Positions 1 to 10,102 are shown, counted from the first letter of the stretch. The stretch: DNA of 64,000 nt from Azolla caroliniana (GCA_043228905.1 JBHGNT010000008.1:12772001-12836000), one strand, 5' to 3'. The notes: generated by a model not told the origin, from the letters alone. Program-made: numbers and translations.

Positions 1-177
1 CTTTCGGACAGGGATACGCCTCGATTTCCTCCCTACCGAACGCGTACTACCTAGGATTTCGTCTCAGGCGACTTGTACCTACCTACGTACTATACAACAA
101 AACTTGTGCCCACGTGTAAGAGCAAGTTTACGCACGTTATACCCGGTTTCCACCTAGGGACGGTTTTCTCCACGACA
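1..177 (-). repeat. Partial 3' LTR of Ty3-A
   Basis: Near-identical to 11575-11750 apart from a few substitutions. On the minus strand the LTR starts with TGTCGTGG at 177. Immediately inside (178-190) lies a purine-rich stretch on the minus strand, AGGTAGGGGCGGA, that fits a polypurine tract. The remainder of the LTR is beyond the window edge. Confidence 0.8.
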
Positions 178-300
178 TCCGCCCCTACCTAACCGCGCAT
201 CCACCGGTATGCGCCAAAATCAGACTCTTGCCGGAGAAGACCAGCCCACGCTTATCCTTCGTCTCCTGGATCGGCATCCGTTCCGAGCCGGTCATTGTCG

Positions 301-1600
301 CTATCCAAGTCGCCTTTTGAAGGCCTTGATCCTTTTTCCCGCCACCGATACCGCCATCCTTGCCCCGTCGAGCTCTGCGAGATGGTAGGTCCCATTGTCG
401 TTGGCGCTCGTAACCACATAAGGCCCGAACCACCTTCTTGCAAACTTCCGCGTTGCCCGGTGATGGTTGTCGAGGTTGTTGTCATACACTAGGACCCAGT
501 CTCCTTCCTCGATCTTCTTTGGCCTCAATCGGTGAGTCCGGTTGAACCGTCCTTTGTTCTTTATCCTCGCCGCTCGTAACTTCTCCGTGGCTTGGTCCAC
601 GTCCTTCGGTCTTCGTTCTAGCTGCCGAATCCGTGCCGCTAACAGCTCCTCCCGGCTCATCTCGTTGTTCCAGTCCACCGTGGCCCATGAGGAGATTGTC
701 TGCTCCGTTGGCATGATCGGCTTCTGCCCGTACATTTGCTCTGCCGGCATGAACCCGGTTACCGAACTGTGCGTAGTTCGGTCCGCCCACAACGCATAGG
801 GTAAGAGCCGCGGCCAATTACCGACATGGCCTCCACACGCCCGTACCAACGCTTTGACGATCGGTCCGTGTCCGCGCTCCACCTTCCCTTTAGCCTCCGG
901 ATGTACGCCGTGGTGAGCGAGAGTTTAATTCCTAGCCGGTCAAATAGCTCTTCTGCCTCTTGCGCGTCCAATTCCCCGCGGTCGGCCACGATCTTACCTA
1001 CGCACCCGTACCGGCATACCACTTCTTCGATCAGAAATCGGCACACAACCGCGGTCGTTTTGCTCTGCAACGCTTGGCCTTCCACCTGGTTCGTCAGGTC
1101 TTCCCGAGCCAGCACCAGATACCGCATCTGCCCTACCCCCATCGGCATCGTCACCAGATCCACCATTCACTTGAAGTGAACGATCGGAGGGTAGGTCGGG
1201 TGAAGCTCGTCCCGATGTCAGACTACGGAGTGCACCTGACAGCTTTCGCAAGTCGTCACGAACCGATGCACGTCCCGGTATAGCCCTGGCCACCAGTACT
1301 TCCCCTTTAGCTTCTCGAATGTGGCCCACGTCCCGCGGTGTCCGGCCTAGGGACTCTCGTGGTACGTTGTCAACAATTCTTCCCGTTCCTCTTTCTTCGC
1401 CACCACTTGGAGCGGGATGCCGTTTCTCTTCTTCGGGTGCTTCCATATGCTCCCATCCCGTAGGAAGAATCGGTACGCTTTCTTCCGAATCCGGTTGGCC
1501 TCTTCCTTCGTCCATGTCGCGTCCGGTGTCATTGTCTTCAGGAACCCGCCGATATGGAGCCACTCCCCATTGTACTTGCTCTCGTCGAATTCGTTAAGCG
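301..1600 (-). pseudogene. Ty3-A integrase (broken)
   Basis: Three overlapping minus-strand frames together carry a retroviral-type integrase. About 1600-1200 holds the zinc-binding part, with the motif YWWPGL and a CESC pair. About 1166-880 holds the catalytic core with the first Asp (VDLVTMP) and the second Asp (VADRG). 882-301 begins at the ERGHGP motif containing the expected Glu and continues into a C-terminal DNA-binding region with RWFGPYVV. The frame changes near 880 and between 1280 and 1170, so no single ORF covers the enzyme. I see no chromodomain at the end, unlike Ty3-B. The call rests on motif order and position after RNase H. Confidence 0.75.
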
Positions 1601-1639
1601 CCGGAGTGCTCCCCTTTCTTGTTGTTATGTTAGCTGACC

Positions 1640-2290
1640 TGAAGAAGTCCTCGCCGACTTCTTCGTTATCCGAAACCATGTTGTCCTGGTCGTTGAACCT
1701 CGCTCTTGAAAGCATATCGGCCATGGCGTTATCCTTTCCGGAGATGTGCCGTATCTCTGGGTTTAGGGACTTGATGTACGCGATCCACCTGAGCATCGCC
1801 AGGTCCAGAGTCGCGCATCCGGAAACCATACCCAGAATCGGTAGGCAGTCCGTCTCGATGATCACTTCCGTCCTGATCAGATAGTCCTTGTCGGCCTTAA
1901 CTGCCGAAACGATACCCCATAGCTCGCGCTTGATTTGGGTGTATCCTCACTGCCGCTCGCTCAATACCTTTGCCCCGAACCGGATCGGGAACTGCACGCC
2001 GTCTTCGTCTTCCTGATTGATCACCCACCCGATCCCGGTCGGACTCATGTCCACCATTACGTAAATGGGGACTTCCTTACCGTAAACTGCTTTCCGGAGA
2101 GCCGGTGCCGCGGCGAGCGCCTCTTTCAGTCTCCGGACCGACTCCGTGTGCTCGTCTCTCCACTCGAATTTACGCCTTTTTTTTCAGCAACCCGTAAAGC
2201 GGTTCCGCGACATGCGTGTAGTGCGGAATCCAGATGTGATAGAACACACATGCCCCAAGGATCCTTCGCACCTCGGTGACCGTCCTGTAA
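1640..2290 (-). pseudogene. Ty3-A RNase H (broken)
   Basis: Minus-strand translation of about 2080-1650 gives a Ty3-type RNase H: an MVDMSPTGIGWVINQ-like strand, the KRELWGIV helix, the IETDCLP strand and the closing HISGKDNAMADMLSR motif. An in-frame stop sits near 1948, just before the GYTQIKREL segment. The part up to 1347 is open (172 codons from 1865) and runs into the integrase zinc-binding region. The DEDD-type acidic residues at the first strand, helix and IETD strand are still readable. Confidence 0.7.
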
Positions 2291-2337
2291 TCAACCTTTA
2301 TCGCGGAGATGGCTTCTACCTTTGCCGGGGACGGCTT

Positions 2338-3489
2338 TCAGCCAAAAGGCCCGCACAGGTGTCCGACTACCAGGATCTCCGGCAGTCCGAATGCTGATTT
2401 TTTTCGGGAAAAGGTGAGCCGTGTGCTCTGGAGTCTTTGTAGCACCCTCTCGCAGTCGCGGATGTGATCCATCACGAACCTCCGGCAACCGTCGGGCCCG
2501 ACAGAATCGTCCTTGTGCTCCACCAGACATCCTTTGATCGGGATGTCGTCCAGAAACGGCATGGTGATGTCCGGGATGCAGTCCCTCAACACCTTGTTCA
2601 TCGCATTCACCATGTGTGCCACCGAGTTCGTTCCTCCTTGCGGCAGGGTACACATCTGAAATAGGCTGAGAGGAGTCCGCATCGTCGTGACATCCCTGCT
2701 CTCTACGGCTAGCTGGAACTGATCATAGCCTGAGTACAGGTCCCCGACCGAGTAGATCGACCTCCCTGCGAAGGCCTCCGCGAACTCATCGATGGTCGGT
2801 CCGATACCTGCGTTTCGAATGGTCACCTTGTTGACCGGTTGCAGGTCCTGTATGAAGCGCAGTGTGCCGTTCTTCTTTGGCACGGTAAACCACCGATTCG
2901 AATATGGGGCACTCGATGGTTCGAGGATGCCCATCTCCACCTTTTGTTTCAGCAGCTCCATCAGCTTTGGGATGTGAGCTCTGGGTACCGGAATCGGTTT
3001 GAGATTCCATGGCACATGCGGTACCGTGAAGATCACCATTGGTTCCACAACTTTCGGGTCCACGCACCCGATCTCCTCCGGTGAGAATGCGAAAGCCTTC
3101 TCGTGCCTCCCGAGCATTCTCCGAAACCGGTCCTCTTCCGCCGGCAGTAGAAAGCCATCCCCACCGATCTTGAGCTCCCGTAGCGTTACGTCGGTGAACG
3201 TGTGTCCTATGCTGGCCAGATCTCGTAAACTTGGGTCCGATGCAACCCTTTTTATCCGTAACTCGCTGCCCTCCGGTAAGGGTGCCGCGACTGGCCTCAC
3301 CTTCCGGTCCACAGTCTTGTACTTCGTATCCACTCGAGCTGTCCGATCCGACTCGAGTCCACTACCGAAGTCGGCGATGACTTCGTACATCTTTTCCGAA
3401 CATACCGGAATCGTCCAGTCCTCATTAAGGCCTTCTCCGAACACCTCTCGTAACTTCCCCAAGGTGTCGTCGAATGAGACCGCCTCCAC
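2338..3489 (-). pseudogene. Ty3-A reverse transcriptase
   Basis: A 383-codon minus-strand ORF. The N-terminal third (to about residue 130) is the protease-RT linker. From about residue 165 comes RT: the WNLKPIPVPRAH entry, VPKKNGTLRFIQDLQPVN, the YSVGDLYSGYDQFQL motif and PFLDDIPIKG, which is the catalytic box in FLDD form. This RT looks different from the chromodomain element Ty3-B inside it. It is the best preserved segment of Ty3-A, but the frame ends at 2338 before the RNase H, which resumes in another frame. Likely non-functional because gag, RNase H and integrase are broken. Confidence 0.8.
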
Positions 3490-3782
3490 GGCTCCCTTGA
3501 TTTCCTCTTCAGGGCCGAGGACTCCGCACGCCCGAAGCCGCTCCTCCGCCCACTTCTTTTCCCGGCCAACTACGCCGGTTATCGTACAACCACCGCTACC
3601 AGAGAACCAAAATTTTCTACCTATGGTATAGATCTTTTCGCCTATAGTACATCTGTGGGGTTTTTTCGAGGTGTCTGGACTATTGTGGCCCCATGCCTTG
3701 ATATCCCTCTCTAAAAATCCCCTCGGTTTTCGGCACCGAGGGTCTCGCGGTTACACTCATGGTTCGGTCGCACCGTCAGGAA

Positions 3783-4516
3783 CTAGACCGAGTGACGCCC
3801 ATCCTGGCTTTTGACTCGTGCATATGCCGAACCGTTGTCCAGCACCTTTGTCTCCATGCACGCCGCCGTGATGTACGGTTCTCCAAGTATCACCAGATGT
3901 GAGGACGTCTCTTGCACGAAGAAGTGTTGGTCGATCTCGACATCGCCAATTGTGAGGGTCCGGCCCCCCCGGTCTTTCCCACTCGCTTGTCTTCCACCAG
4001 AACCTCGTAGTTTTGGCACGCGGCTTCTACGAAGCCCGTCTTCTCTTCGACCCGATCAGTCCACCCTGTTACCTCTCGGACCCGTCTTTCCGCGCGGTTC
4101 GCTTCCTCTTTCTTCAGCCTTACGCCGGCGAGGCCTTCCAACATCACCAACTAGAATCCAGCTTCCTTCGTCTTCCAGTCTCCATCGCTTCCGACCTGGA
4201 TTCCAGCCGACGCCGAGTAGTGGACAGTCTCTGCGTGACGAGCCGCCGCTTCTTCCATCAGCCGTTTGATACCCCTTCGTCTGACATTCAGATCCAAGGC
4301 CCTCCAGGTCTTGCTAGTGTGCACCCGACCGTTCCACAGGTACACCACGTTAGCTCTTATCGCTTCGGCGAAGTCCCCACAGTCCTTTTAGGCGTGGCCG
4401 ACCGCGTCGCACCACAAGAACCGGCTCCCAGCCGGAGGCCTTCAGTCACGGACTTGTTCGCCGCCGTCCCTCCGTGCTTGTGCGATCTGGAGGTCCCTCA
4501 CCATCTGAGTTAGCTC
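3783..4516 (-). pseudogene. Ty3-A gag C-terminus and protease region
   Basis: Minus-strand fragments in two frames. 4348-4151 and 4150-3890 hold a charged linker rich in Glu and Arg. 4019-3783 ends in a beta-strand-rich segment with HFFVQETSSHLVILGEPYI, typical of the second half of a retropepsin. A C-rich run near 3965-3972 on the plus strand is the likely frameshift point between them. I could not find an intact D-S/T-G triad. The right end is cut at 4521 by the Ty3-B insertion, and the same reading resumes at 10287. Confidence 0.6.
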
Positions 4517-4521
4517 CTCTA

Positions 4522-4654
4522 TGTCAGGAACTCTATTAAGGCAGAGAAGGAATTAGTACTAAAAGAAGGATTAGTACTATTGTTGGGGAATAGTACTAAG
4601 ACAGAGAAGGATTAGTACTATGAGAGGTGTCGAACTTTGAGAGAAGGAATGAGT

Positions 4655-4696
<42 letters not shown>

Positions 4697-4986
4697 TGAT
4701 GCAAAAGATATATGTATTATATGAAGGAAGATATACAACAGTAGTTAGAAGGCTTAAGACTGGCGTTGAACCGATTTGGTTCGAACTAATGCCTTGCGCC
4801 TCCTTTTATAGTGTCTTCAGGAATACTCCTGAAGGTTCTAGAATGTTCCAGAGAAATCTGGAATATACATCAATTTCCCAATAAAACCTAAATGAAAATA
4901 ATATCCTTCAAATTACAATTCATAACCTAATGGTAAAGTCTCGACCCGTGTAACAAAAGGTTATGGGTTCGAGTCTAGTTATGACA
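4522..4986 (-). repeat. 3' LTR of Ty3-B
   Basis: 465 bp, TGTCA...TGACA. It contains four TAGTACTA palindromes (about 4554-4622), a (GA)n tract, a minus-strand TATA box (4803-4809), a heat-shock element (4831-4848) and a tRNA-like segment (about 4921-4986, reading on the plus strand). The polypurine tract AAAGGGGGGATAG lies directly to its right and is still pol coding sequence. Confidence 0.95.
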
Positions 4987-7900
4987 CTATCCCCCCTTTA
5001 AAACGACGAGTTCCACGAGTCGTTTTGGATTGAGGACCCGGTTTCTCGGGATATCGTCGATGGAAGTCTTCTAGAAGAGCACGAGCATTGGTCACATTCT
5101 CGATCGGTTCCCAAGTACGCTCGCTGGGACTATATCCTAGCCAATCGACTAGATAGTAGAGCTTGTTGCGAACAATCTTGGAATCGAGGATGGCAGCGAC
5201 CTCATACTCAGGTCCATCTTCGAGCTCGATAGGAGGTGGTGGTTGTATAGTACGTCCTGGGATAGTGCTCTCGTGATAGGGTTCGAGGAGAGAACTATGA
5301 AACACCGGATGTATCCGAAGTTGCGGAGGTAGCTCGAGACGAAAAGCGACATCATTAATCTTCCCGATAATACGGAAAGGACCTAATCGCCGATAATCCA
5401 ACTTCTCACATGGGCGAGTAGTCTTGATGTGTCGTCGTAGCAGCCACACCCGATCTCCAATGTTAAAACTGGATGGAAGTCGATGACGATCTGCGTAGTC
5501 CTTGTGTGATTGTTGAGCTTGCTGGAGTTGAGTAGATAAATCCGCTTGTATCTTGCGTAACCGCTCCAAACGATCCTCCGCGCAAGGATTTGTGGACACT
5601 TCTGGGGTTTCAAGGACACACCACCGGGGATGATATCCCGTATAAGCGTAGAATGGCGTGACTTTAGTCGATGCGTGGATAGCGTTATTATAGGCAAATT
5701 CGGCGAACTGAAGAATATCTGCCCAGTCATTCTGATGATAGTTGAGAAAGCACCGCAGATACTGCTCCAGTGTTTGATTTGTTCGTTCGGCTTGACCGTC
5801 GGTTTGTGGGTGGTAGCCGGAGGAGAGGTTACAAGTGACCTTCAGCATTTTAAAAAGGTGCTTCCAGAATTTTGACACAAACTGGGGTCCACGATCGCTG
5901 ATGATATTATCAGGGAGTCCATGATGCCGACATACTTCCCGCATGACAATTTCGGCAGTGTCTTCACTAGATATTTCTTTAGTACATGGTAAGAAATGAG
6001 CCATCTTCGTATATCGATCCACCACTGTGAGAATCGCACTGAATCCCTTAGAGACTGGAAGATCTGTAATGAAGTCAAGAGCAATGGATTGCCATGGCTT
6101 GCTTGGAATTGGTAATGGTTCTAATAAACCATATGGATGATGTCTTGGCATTTTCGCTCTGCAGCATGTATCGCAAGTCCGAACAAAATCTTCGACAAAT
6201 TGCCGCATACGGGGCCACCAGAATGATCGTTGTACTAAATCTAATGTTTTAGTACTACCAAAATGTCCTGCTGTATATGTGTCATGGCAGTTTTGTACTA
6301 CTCGAAGGCGGCAAGAACCATTAGGAACATACAAAAGTTCTTTAAAGAAGAGTAATCCATCACAGTATTTGAATTGCCGATAATCCGTACCTGGTGATTG
6401 TGATTGTGAACATGACGCTCGAGAGGGGTCAATTTGTGCTAGTATAGCTTGGGCGAAAGCGTCAGTCTTCAAGTCCTCACGTATAGTATTGGTAATGTCG
6501 GAATCCACGGGCATGTCAAAGACCTGTGCTGCTTGCAGTCGTGCTGGACCCAAGATTACTTGCTTCTGGTTATCGAAAGCTGGCTCACCGGGACGTGGTG
6601 TTAGATACGAACGCCGTGATAATGCATCTGCCTTCCCTTGGTGCTTCCCCGGACGATATGTAATTTTGAAGTCGAAGCGTGTGAGGAAGTGGGCCCACCG
6701 AGCTTGACGTCGATTCAGTACACGAGCATCTTGAAAGTAGGCAAGGTTCTTGTGGTCACTGAATACAGTGACCTGATGAGGAGATCCCTCCAGGAAATGC
6801 CTCCATTGCATAAAAGAATCAACTATTGCTAATAGCTCTTTATCATGAATTTCGTAGTTGATTTCGGCGGCGTCAAACTTACGGGAGTGGAAAGCCACAG
6901 GATGTAGCTTCTCGTCGTTACCCTGTTGTGACAGAATGCTCCCCAATGCGAAATCCGATGCGTCAGCTTCGATAATGAATGGTTTTTCCGGATCCACATG
7001 ACCTAAAATTGGAGCTGATGTAAACGCCTTCTTAAGACTCTCGAAAGCCATGTCCGTCTCTTTAGACCAAATGAATGATTGTCCCTTCCTGGTGAGTTGT
7101 GTGAGAGGCAGCACAATTTTTGAGTAATTTTGTATGAACTTCCGGTAAAAATTTGCAAAGCCTAGGAAGCATTGCACATCCCGCACCGAACGCGGAGTGT
7201 GCCATTCTATCACCGTTTTGACCTTGGCTGGATCCATAGATATGCCTTCTGAGGAGATGACATAGCCGAGAAATTCCACTTGGTTGCACCTGAAACTACA
7301 TTTCTCTAACTTTGCATACAGACCATGTTCTCGAAGTCGTTTTAGTACTAATAGTACATGAGAATCATGTTCTTCTTGGGTCTTTGAATAAACCAGTAGA
7401 TCATCCAAATAGATGATCAAAAAATCATCCAAGAGATCTCGAAATATATCATTCGCCATGTGCTGGAAGACTGCCGGCGCATTAGTGAGTTCGAACGGCA
7501 TGACCGTATACTCGAAGTGCCCATATCTGGTGCGAAACGCGGTCTTCCATTCATCTCCTGGTCGGATCCGTACGAGGTTATAGGCTCCTCGTAAGTCGAT
7601 CTTCGTGAAGAACCTGGCACCGTTGATCCGTTCTAAAAGACTTGAGATAAGGGGAAGAGCATACCTATTTCTTATTGTGACCTTATTCAAGCCACGGTAA
7701 TCTACAACGAGTCGAAGCGAGCCATCTTTTTTCTTGACGAAGAAAATGGGTGCGCCGGCTGGAGATTTCGAATGCCGAATGAAACCGTTCTCCAAATTCT
7801 CCTCTATATAGGCTCGAAGGACTTCTAGCTCGGTTGGTGACAAATTGTAGATCGGCCCCCATGGCGGCTCTTTTCCCGGTTGTAAGTCGATGGCGCAATC

Positions 7901-8569
7901 GTACGGCCGATGATGAGGAAGTGTGTTGGCTTGTACTTTATCGAACACATCAGCATACTGACGATACTTCTCGGGAAGTTGAACGGTGGACTCCTCTTTG
8001 GTGGTGCTGGAGGGTTGTATTGATATTGCGAAGAGAAACATTTCCTCCTTGCGCCCTTCCTCACGCAACTGACGTAGCGAAATGGTTGCAACCTTCTGGG
8101 TAGATCCTTGGGTTTGTCGCAACCGGATTTCCCTTGTCCTCCAATCTATGTCTGGGTTATGTAACTCGAACCATGGTAATCCTAAAACTATGGGATGTTC
8201 TGGAATACTAATAATATTAAATGATACTACACATGTTAAGTTATCTAGGACAATATTAACGGGTTCCGACTCTTCTATGATATTACCAGAAGCAATGGGA
8301 CGACCATCAATGACTACTACTGAGGCTGGACATGGGAGCTTTCTGAGAGATATCTGATGAGCTCGGGCAAAATTCCTATCCATGAAGCAAGAATTAGCTC
8401 CGGAATCTAGAAGGGCTAAGGTATGTACTGGAGGGGTACTTTTAGTACTAACTACTACTTGGGCTACGAACACATCACTAACTTGCTTAGAGGGAATGGA
8501 ACCACTAATGGGCTGCACAGATCTAGGGCTGTCCAACCAAACGGCTCCTATTTTGGCTGGACTTAGTCG
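4979..8569 (-). CDS. Ty3-B Pol polyprotein (PR-RT-RH-IN-chromodomain)
   Basis: An open frame with no nearby ATG; the first alternative start is a TTG at 8536. It lies in the -1 frame to gag and is best read as a frameshift product from 8569. Numbered from 8536 (1185 residues): protease with DSGA at 44-47; RT about 230-440 with YLDD at 376-379; RNase H about 520-640 with the DASD motif and the DHKN strand; integrase zinc finger H751, H758, C788, C791; catalytic core D821, D881, E917; chromodomain about 1110-1160 (EYEVAAILD...YLVDWLGY...TWEP). Residue 349 is Glu in the motif normally PFGL, which may weaken RT. The stop codon lies 8 bp inside the 3' LTR, so the polypurine tract is translated. 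Ordinary chromovirus layout, except for the separate gag and pol frames. Confidence 0.93.
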   Translation of the reverse strand, partial: RLSPAKIGAVWLDSPRSVQPISGSIPSKQVSDVFVAQVVVSTKSTPPVHTLALLDSGANSCFMDRNFARAHQISLRKLPCPASVVVIDGRPIASGNIIEESEPVNIVLDNLTCVVSFNIISIPEHPIVLGLPWFELHNPDIDWRTREIRLRQTQGSTQKVATISLRQLREEGRKEEMFLFAISIQPSSTTKEESTVQLPEKYRQYADVFDKVQANTLPHHRPYDCAIDLQPGKEPPWGPIYNLSPTELEVLRAYIEENLENGFIRHSKSPAGAPIFFVKKKDGSLRLVVDYRGLNKVTIRNRYALPLISSLLERINGARFFTKIDLRGAYNLVRIRPGDEWKTAFRTRYGHFEYTVMPFELTNAPAVFQHMANDIFRDLLDDFLIIYLDDLLVYSKTQEEHDSHVLLVLKRLREHGLYAKLEKCSFRCNQVEFLGYVISSEGISMDPAKVKTVIEWHTPRSVRDVQCFLGFANFYRKFIQNYSKIVLPLTQLTRKGQSFIWSKETDMAFESLKKAFTSAPILGHVDPEKPFIIEADASDFALGSILSQQGNDEKLHPVAFHSRKFDAAEINYEIHDKELLAIVDSFMQWRHFLEGSPHQVTVFSDHKNLAYFQDARVLNRRQARWAHFLTRFDFKITYRPGKHQGKADALSRRSYLTPRPGEPAFDNQKQVILGPARLQAAQVFDMPVDSDITNTIREDLKTDAFAQAILAQIDPSRASCSQSQSPGTDYRQFKYCDGLLFFKELLYVPNGSCRLRVVQNCHDTYTAGHFGSTKTLDLVQRSFWWPRMRQFVEDFVRTCDTCCRAKMPRHHPYGLLEPLPIPSKPWQSIALDFITDLPVSKGFSAILTVVDRYTKMAHFLPCTKEISSEDTAEIVMREVCRHHGLPDNIISDRGPQFVSKFWKHLFKMLKVTCNLSSGYHPQTDGQAERTNQTLEQYLRCFLNYHQNDWADILQFAEFAYNNAIHASTKVTPFYAYTGYHPRWCVLETPEVSTNPCAEDRLERLRKIQADLSTQLQQAQQSHKDYADRHRLPSSFNIGDRVWLLRRHIKTTRPCEKLDYRRLGPFRIIGKINDVAFRLELPPQLRIHPVFHSSLLEPYHESTIPGRTIQPPPPIELEDGPEYEVAAILDSKIVRNKLYYLVDWLGYSPSERTWEPIENVTNARALLEDFHRRYPEKPGPQSKTTRGTRRFKGGIVS

Positions 8570-8575
8570 TTTAAC
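8531..8575 (-). promoter_or_regulatory. Candidate -1 ribosomal frameshift signal between gag and pol
   Basis: Minus strand: the heptamer GTTAAAC (8575-8569) is in gag phase as G TTA AAC, two codons before the gag stop TAA (8565-8563). After a 6-nt spacer comes an 8-bp stem, 8562-8555 (GTCCAGCC) pairing with 8538-8531 (GGTTGGAC) with one G-U pair, closing a 16-nt loop. The -1 frame is closed by a TAG a little upstream, so the shift must fall in this short overlap. Loop bases TAGG could pair with CCTA just downstream (pseudoknot, weak). Confidence 0.7.
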
Positions 8576-9732
8576 TCTTCTTCTAATTGGCTAAGGACAT
8601 CAAATTTGTTTGCGAGATTCGGACTATTAGTACTATTAGGACTATTATGACTATGAGGACTATCAGAGATTCCTACTGAAATAGACTCGGGTTTAATATA
8701 GTCAGAACTAACAACGACTTGGTTTACCTGCCTTCTTGGTCTATGGGGACAGTTTATCGCGATATGCCCTGGTCCACCGCAATAAAGGCATAATCGGTTT
8801 GTTCGGCGTCGTTGCTTTTCCTCCTCCGATAGCGGCCCACGACGACGTGTAGTGTCAATTTCCATTGGAGTTGGAGTACTTACTGGAGGCGCATTATGTG
8901 ACTCCCTTTGAAAAGGTTTCGCTACCACTGAGACATAGGTAGGCTCGGATCTTGCCCTCGGCATCTGAAATTGTCGTTCCGAACGTCGCTCGAAGAGGCG
9001 GTTGTCACATCTAACCGCTCGACTGATTGCTTCTGTTAATGATTTTGGCTCTTCAGGGAAAGTCAAGAGTAAATCCTTGACATCGTTGCGTAGACCATAG
9101 CGGAACTGCTCCATCAATGCTTGATCATCCCAGGGGATATCGGCGGCGAGTAGGCGGAAATCTGCAGCATATGCGGAGGCTGGACGGTCACCTTGGCGTA
9201 ATCGCCGGATTTTGTTGATTGCAGTCCTTATGCTGTCAGTATCTCCAAAACATGCTTTAAACTCACTTATGAATTCTTCAAAATTATTTAGTACTGGAGA
9301 TTCCTTTTCTAGTAGCGGAGCGAACCATGCTAATGCTGAGCCATTTAACAACGTGCCTACTAAACCCACTCGTGATGCATCGGTGGGATATCGGGACGGA
9401 TGCATTTGAATAACTAACCGTACCTGGTTAAGAAACCCTCTAAACTGCGATCGCGTTCCATCGAACTTCGTGGGAAGGCCAATCTTGGGTTCTTTATGAA
9501 TCCCTTGTGCTCCGTGCCCTTGTTGTTGCATTGCTACGATGGTTGCTTCGAGTTGTTGCACACGTAACGCAAGTTCCCCATGCTGTTGTTGCGTTTGCTG
9601 CTTTTCTAAGGAAATTTGCTGAAGATCCCCCAACAAGCGTTGATTTTCTTGTTCCAAAGCATGAAACTTCTCTTTCAAGCATTGAAATTCCGAGAAAACG
9701 GATTGATACTCTTCAGCGCTAACGGTGGCCAT
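8563..9732 (-). CDS. Ty3-B Gag
   Basis: 389 codons, starting with ATG at 9732. Residues about 8-70 form a Glu/Gln-rich coiled coil. About 80-260 is a retrotransposon capsid domain (retrotrans_gag type, with the LNGSALAWF and YRYGL-like segments). A CCHC zinc knuckle follows at C315, C318, H323, C328, then a Ser/Asn-rich tail. It forms the particle that packages element RNA. The stop at 8565-8563 follows a slippery heptamer by two codons, so most ribosomes would make Gag and a minority Gag-Pol. The start is about 100 bp inside the 5' LTR. The frame is intact, in contrast to all other gag genes in this window. Confidence 0.93.
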   Translation of the reverse strand: MATVSAEEYQSVFSEFQCLKEKFHALEQENQRLLGDLQQISLEKQQTQQQHGELALRVQQLEATIVAMQQQGHGAQGIHKEPKIGLPTKFDGTRSQFRGFLNQVRLVIQMHPSRYPTDASRVGLVGTLLNGSALAWFAPLLEKESPVLNNFEEFISEFKACFGDTDSIRTAINKIRRLRQGDRPASAYAADFRLLAADIPWDDQALMEQFRYGLRNDVKDLLLTFPEEPKSLTEAISRAVRCDNRLFERRSERQFQMPRARSEPTYVSVVAKPFQRESHNAPPVSTPTPMEIDTTRRRGPLSEEEKQRRRTNRLCLYCGGPGHIAINCPHRPRRQVNQVVVSSDYIKPESISVGISDSPHSHNSPNSTNSPNLANKFDVLSQLEEELND

Positions 9733-10102
9733 GGGATGAAGGAAAAGGGAAATAAGAGACTAGTAGGAAAGGAGGGAGACAGAAGGAAGAGGGAGAGAAA
9801 AGACCAGACAGGCACCCAGAAATCGGTTCAAACTGTCAGGAACTCTATTAAGGCAGAGAAGGAATTAGTACTAAAAGAAGGATTAGTACTATTGTTGGGG
9901 AATAGTACTAAGACAGAGAAGGATTAGTACTATGAGAGGTGTCGAACTTTGAGAGAAGGAATGAGTGAGTGAGAGAGAGAGAGAGAGAGAGAATGATGAT
10001 GCGAAAGATATATGTATTATATGAAGGAAGATATACAACAGTAGTTAGAAGGCTTAAGACTGGCGTTGAACCGATTTGGTTCGAACTAATGCCTTGCGCC
10101 TC

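Noticed and set aside
295-4513. Plus-strand ORFs of 60-210 codons across Ty3-A
   Set aside because: They are shadows of the minus-strand pol frames and show no motifs of their own.
4657-4884. ORF starting with Arg-Glu repeats in the Ty3-B LTR (also 9969-10184)
   Set aside because: Translation of the GA microsatellite; the rest is LTR sequence.
4921-4986. A functional tRNA gene
   Set aside because: Boxes A and B are present but the acceptor and anticodon stems do not pair well; kept only as tRNA-like.
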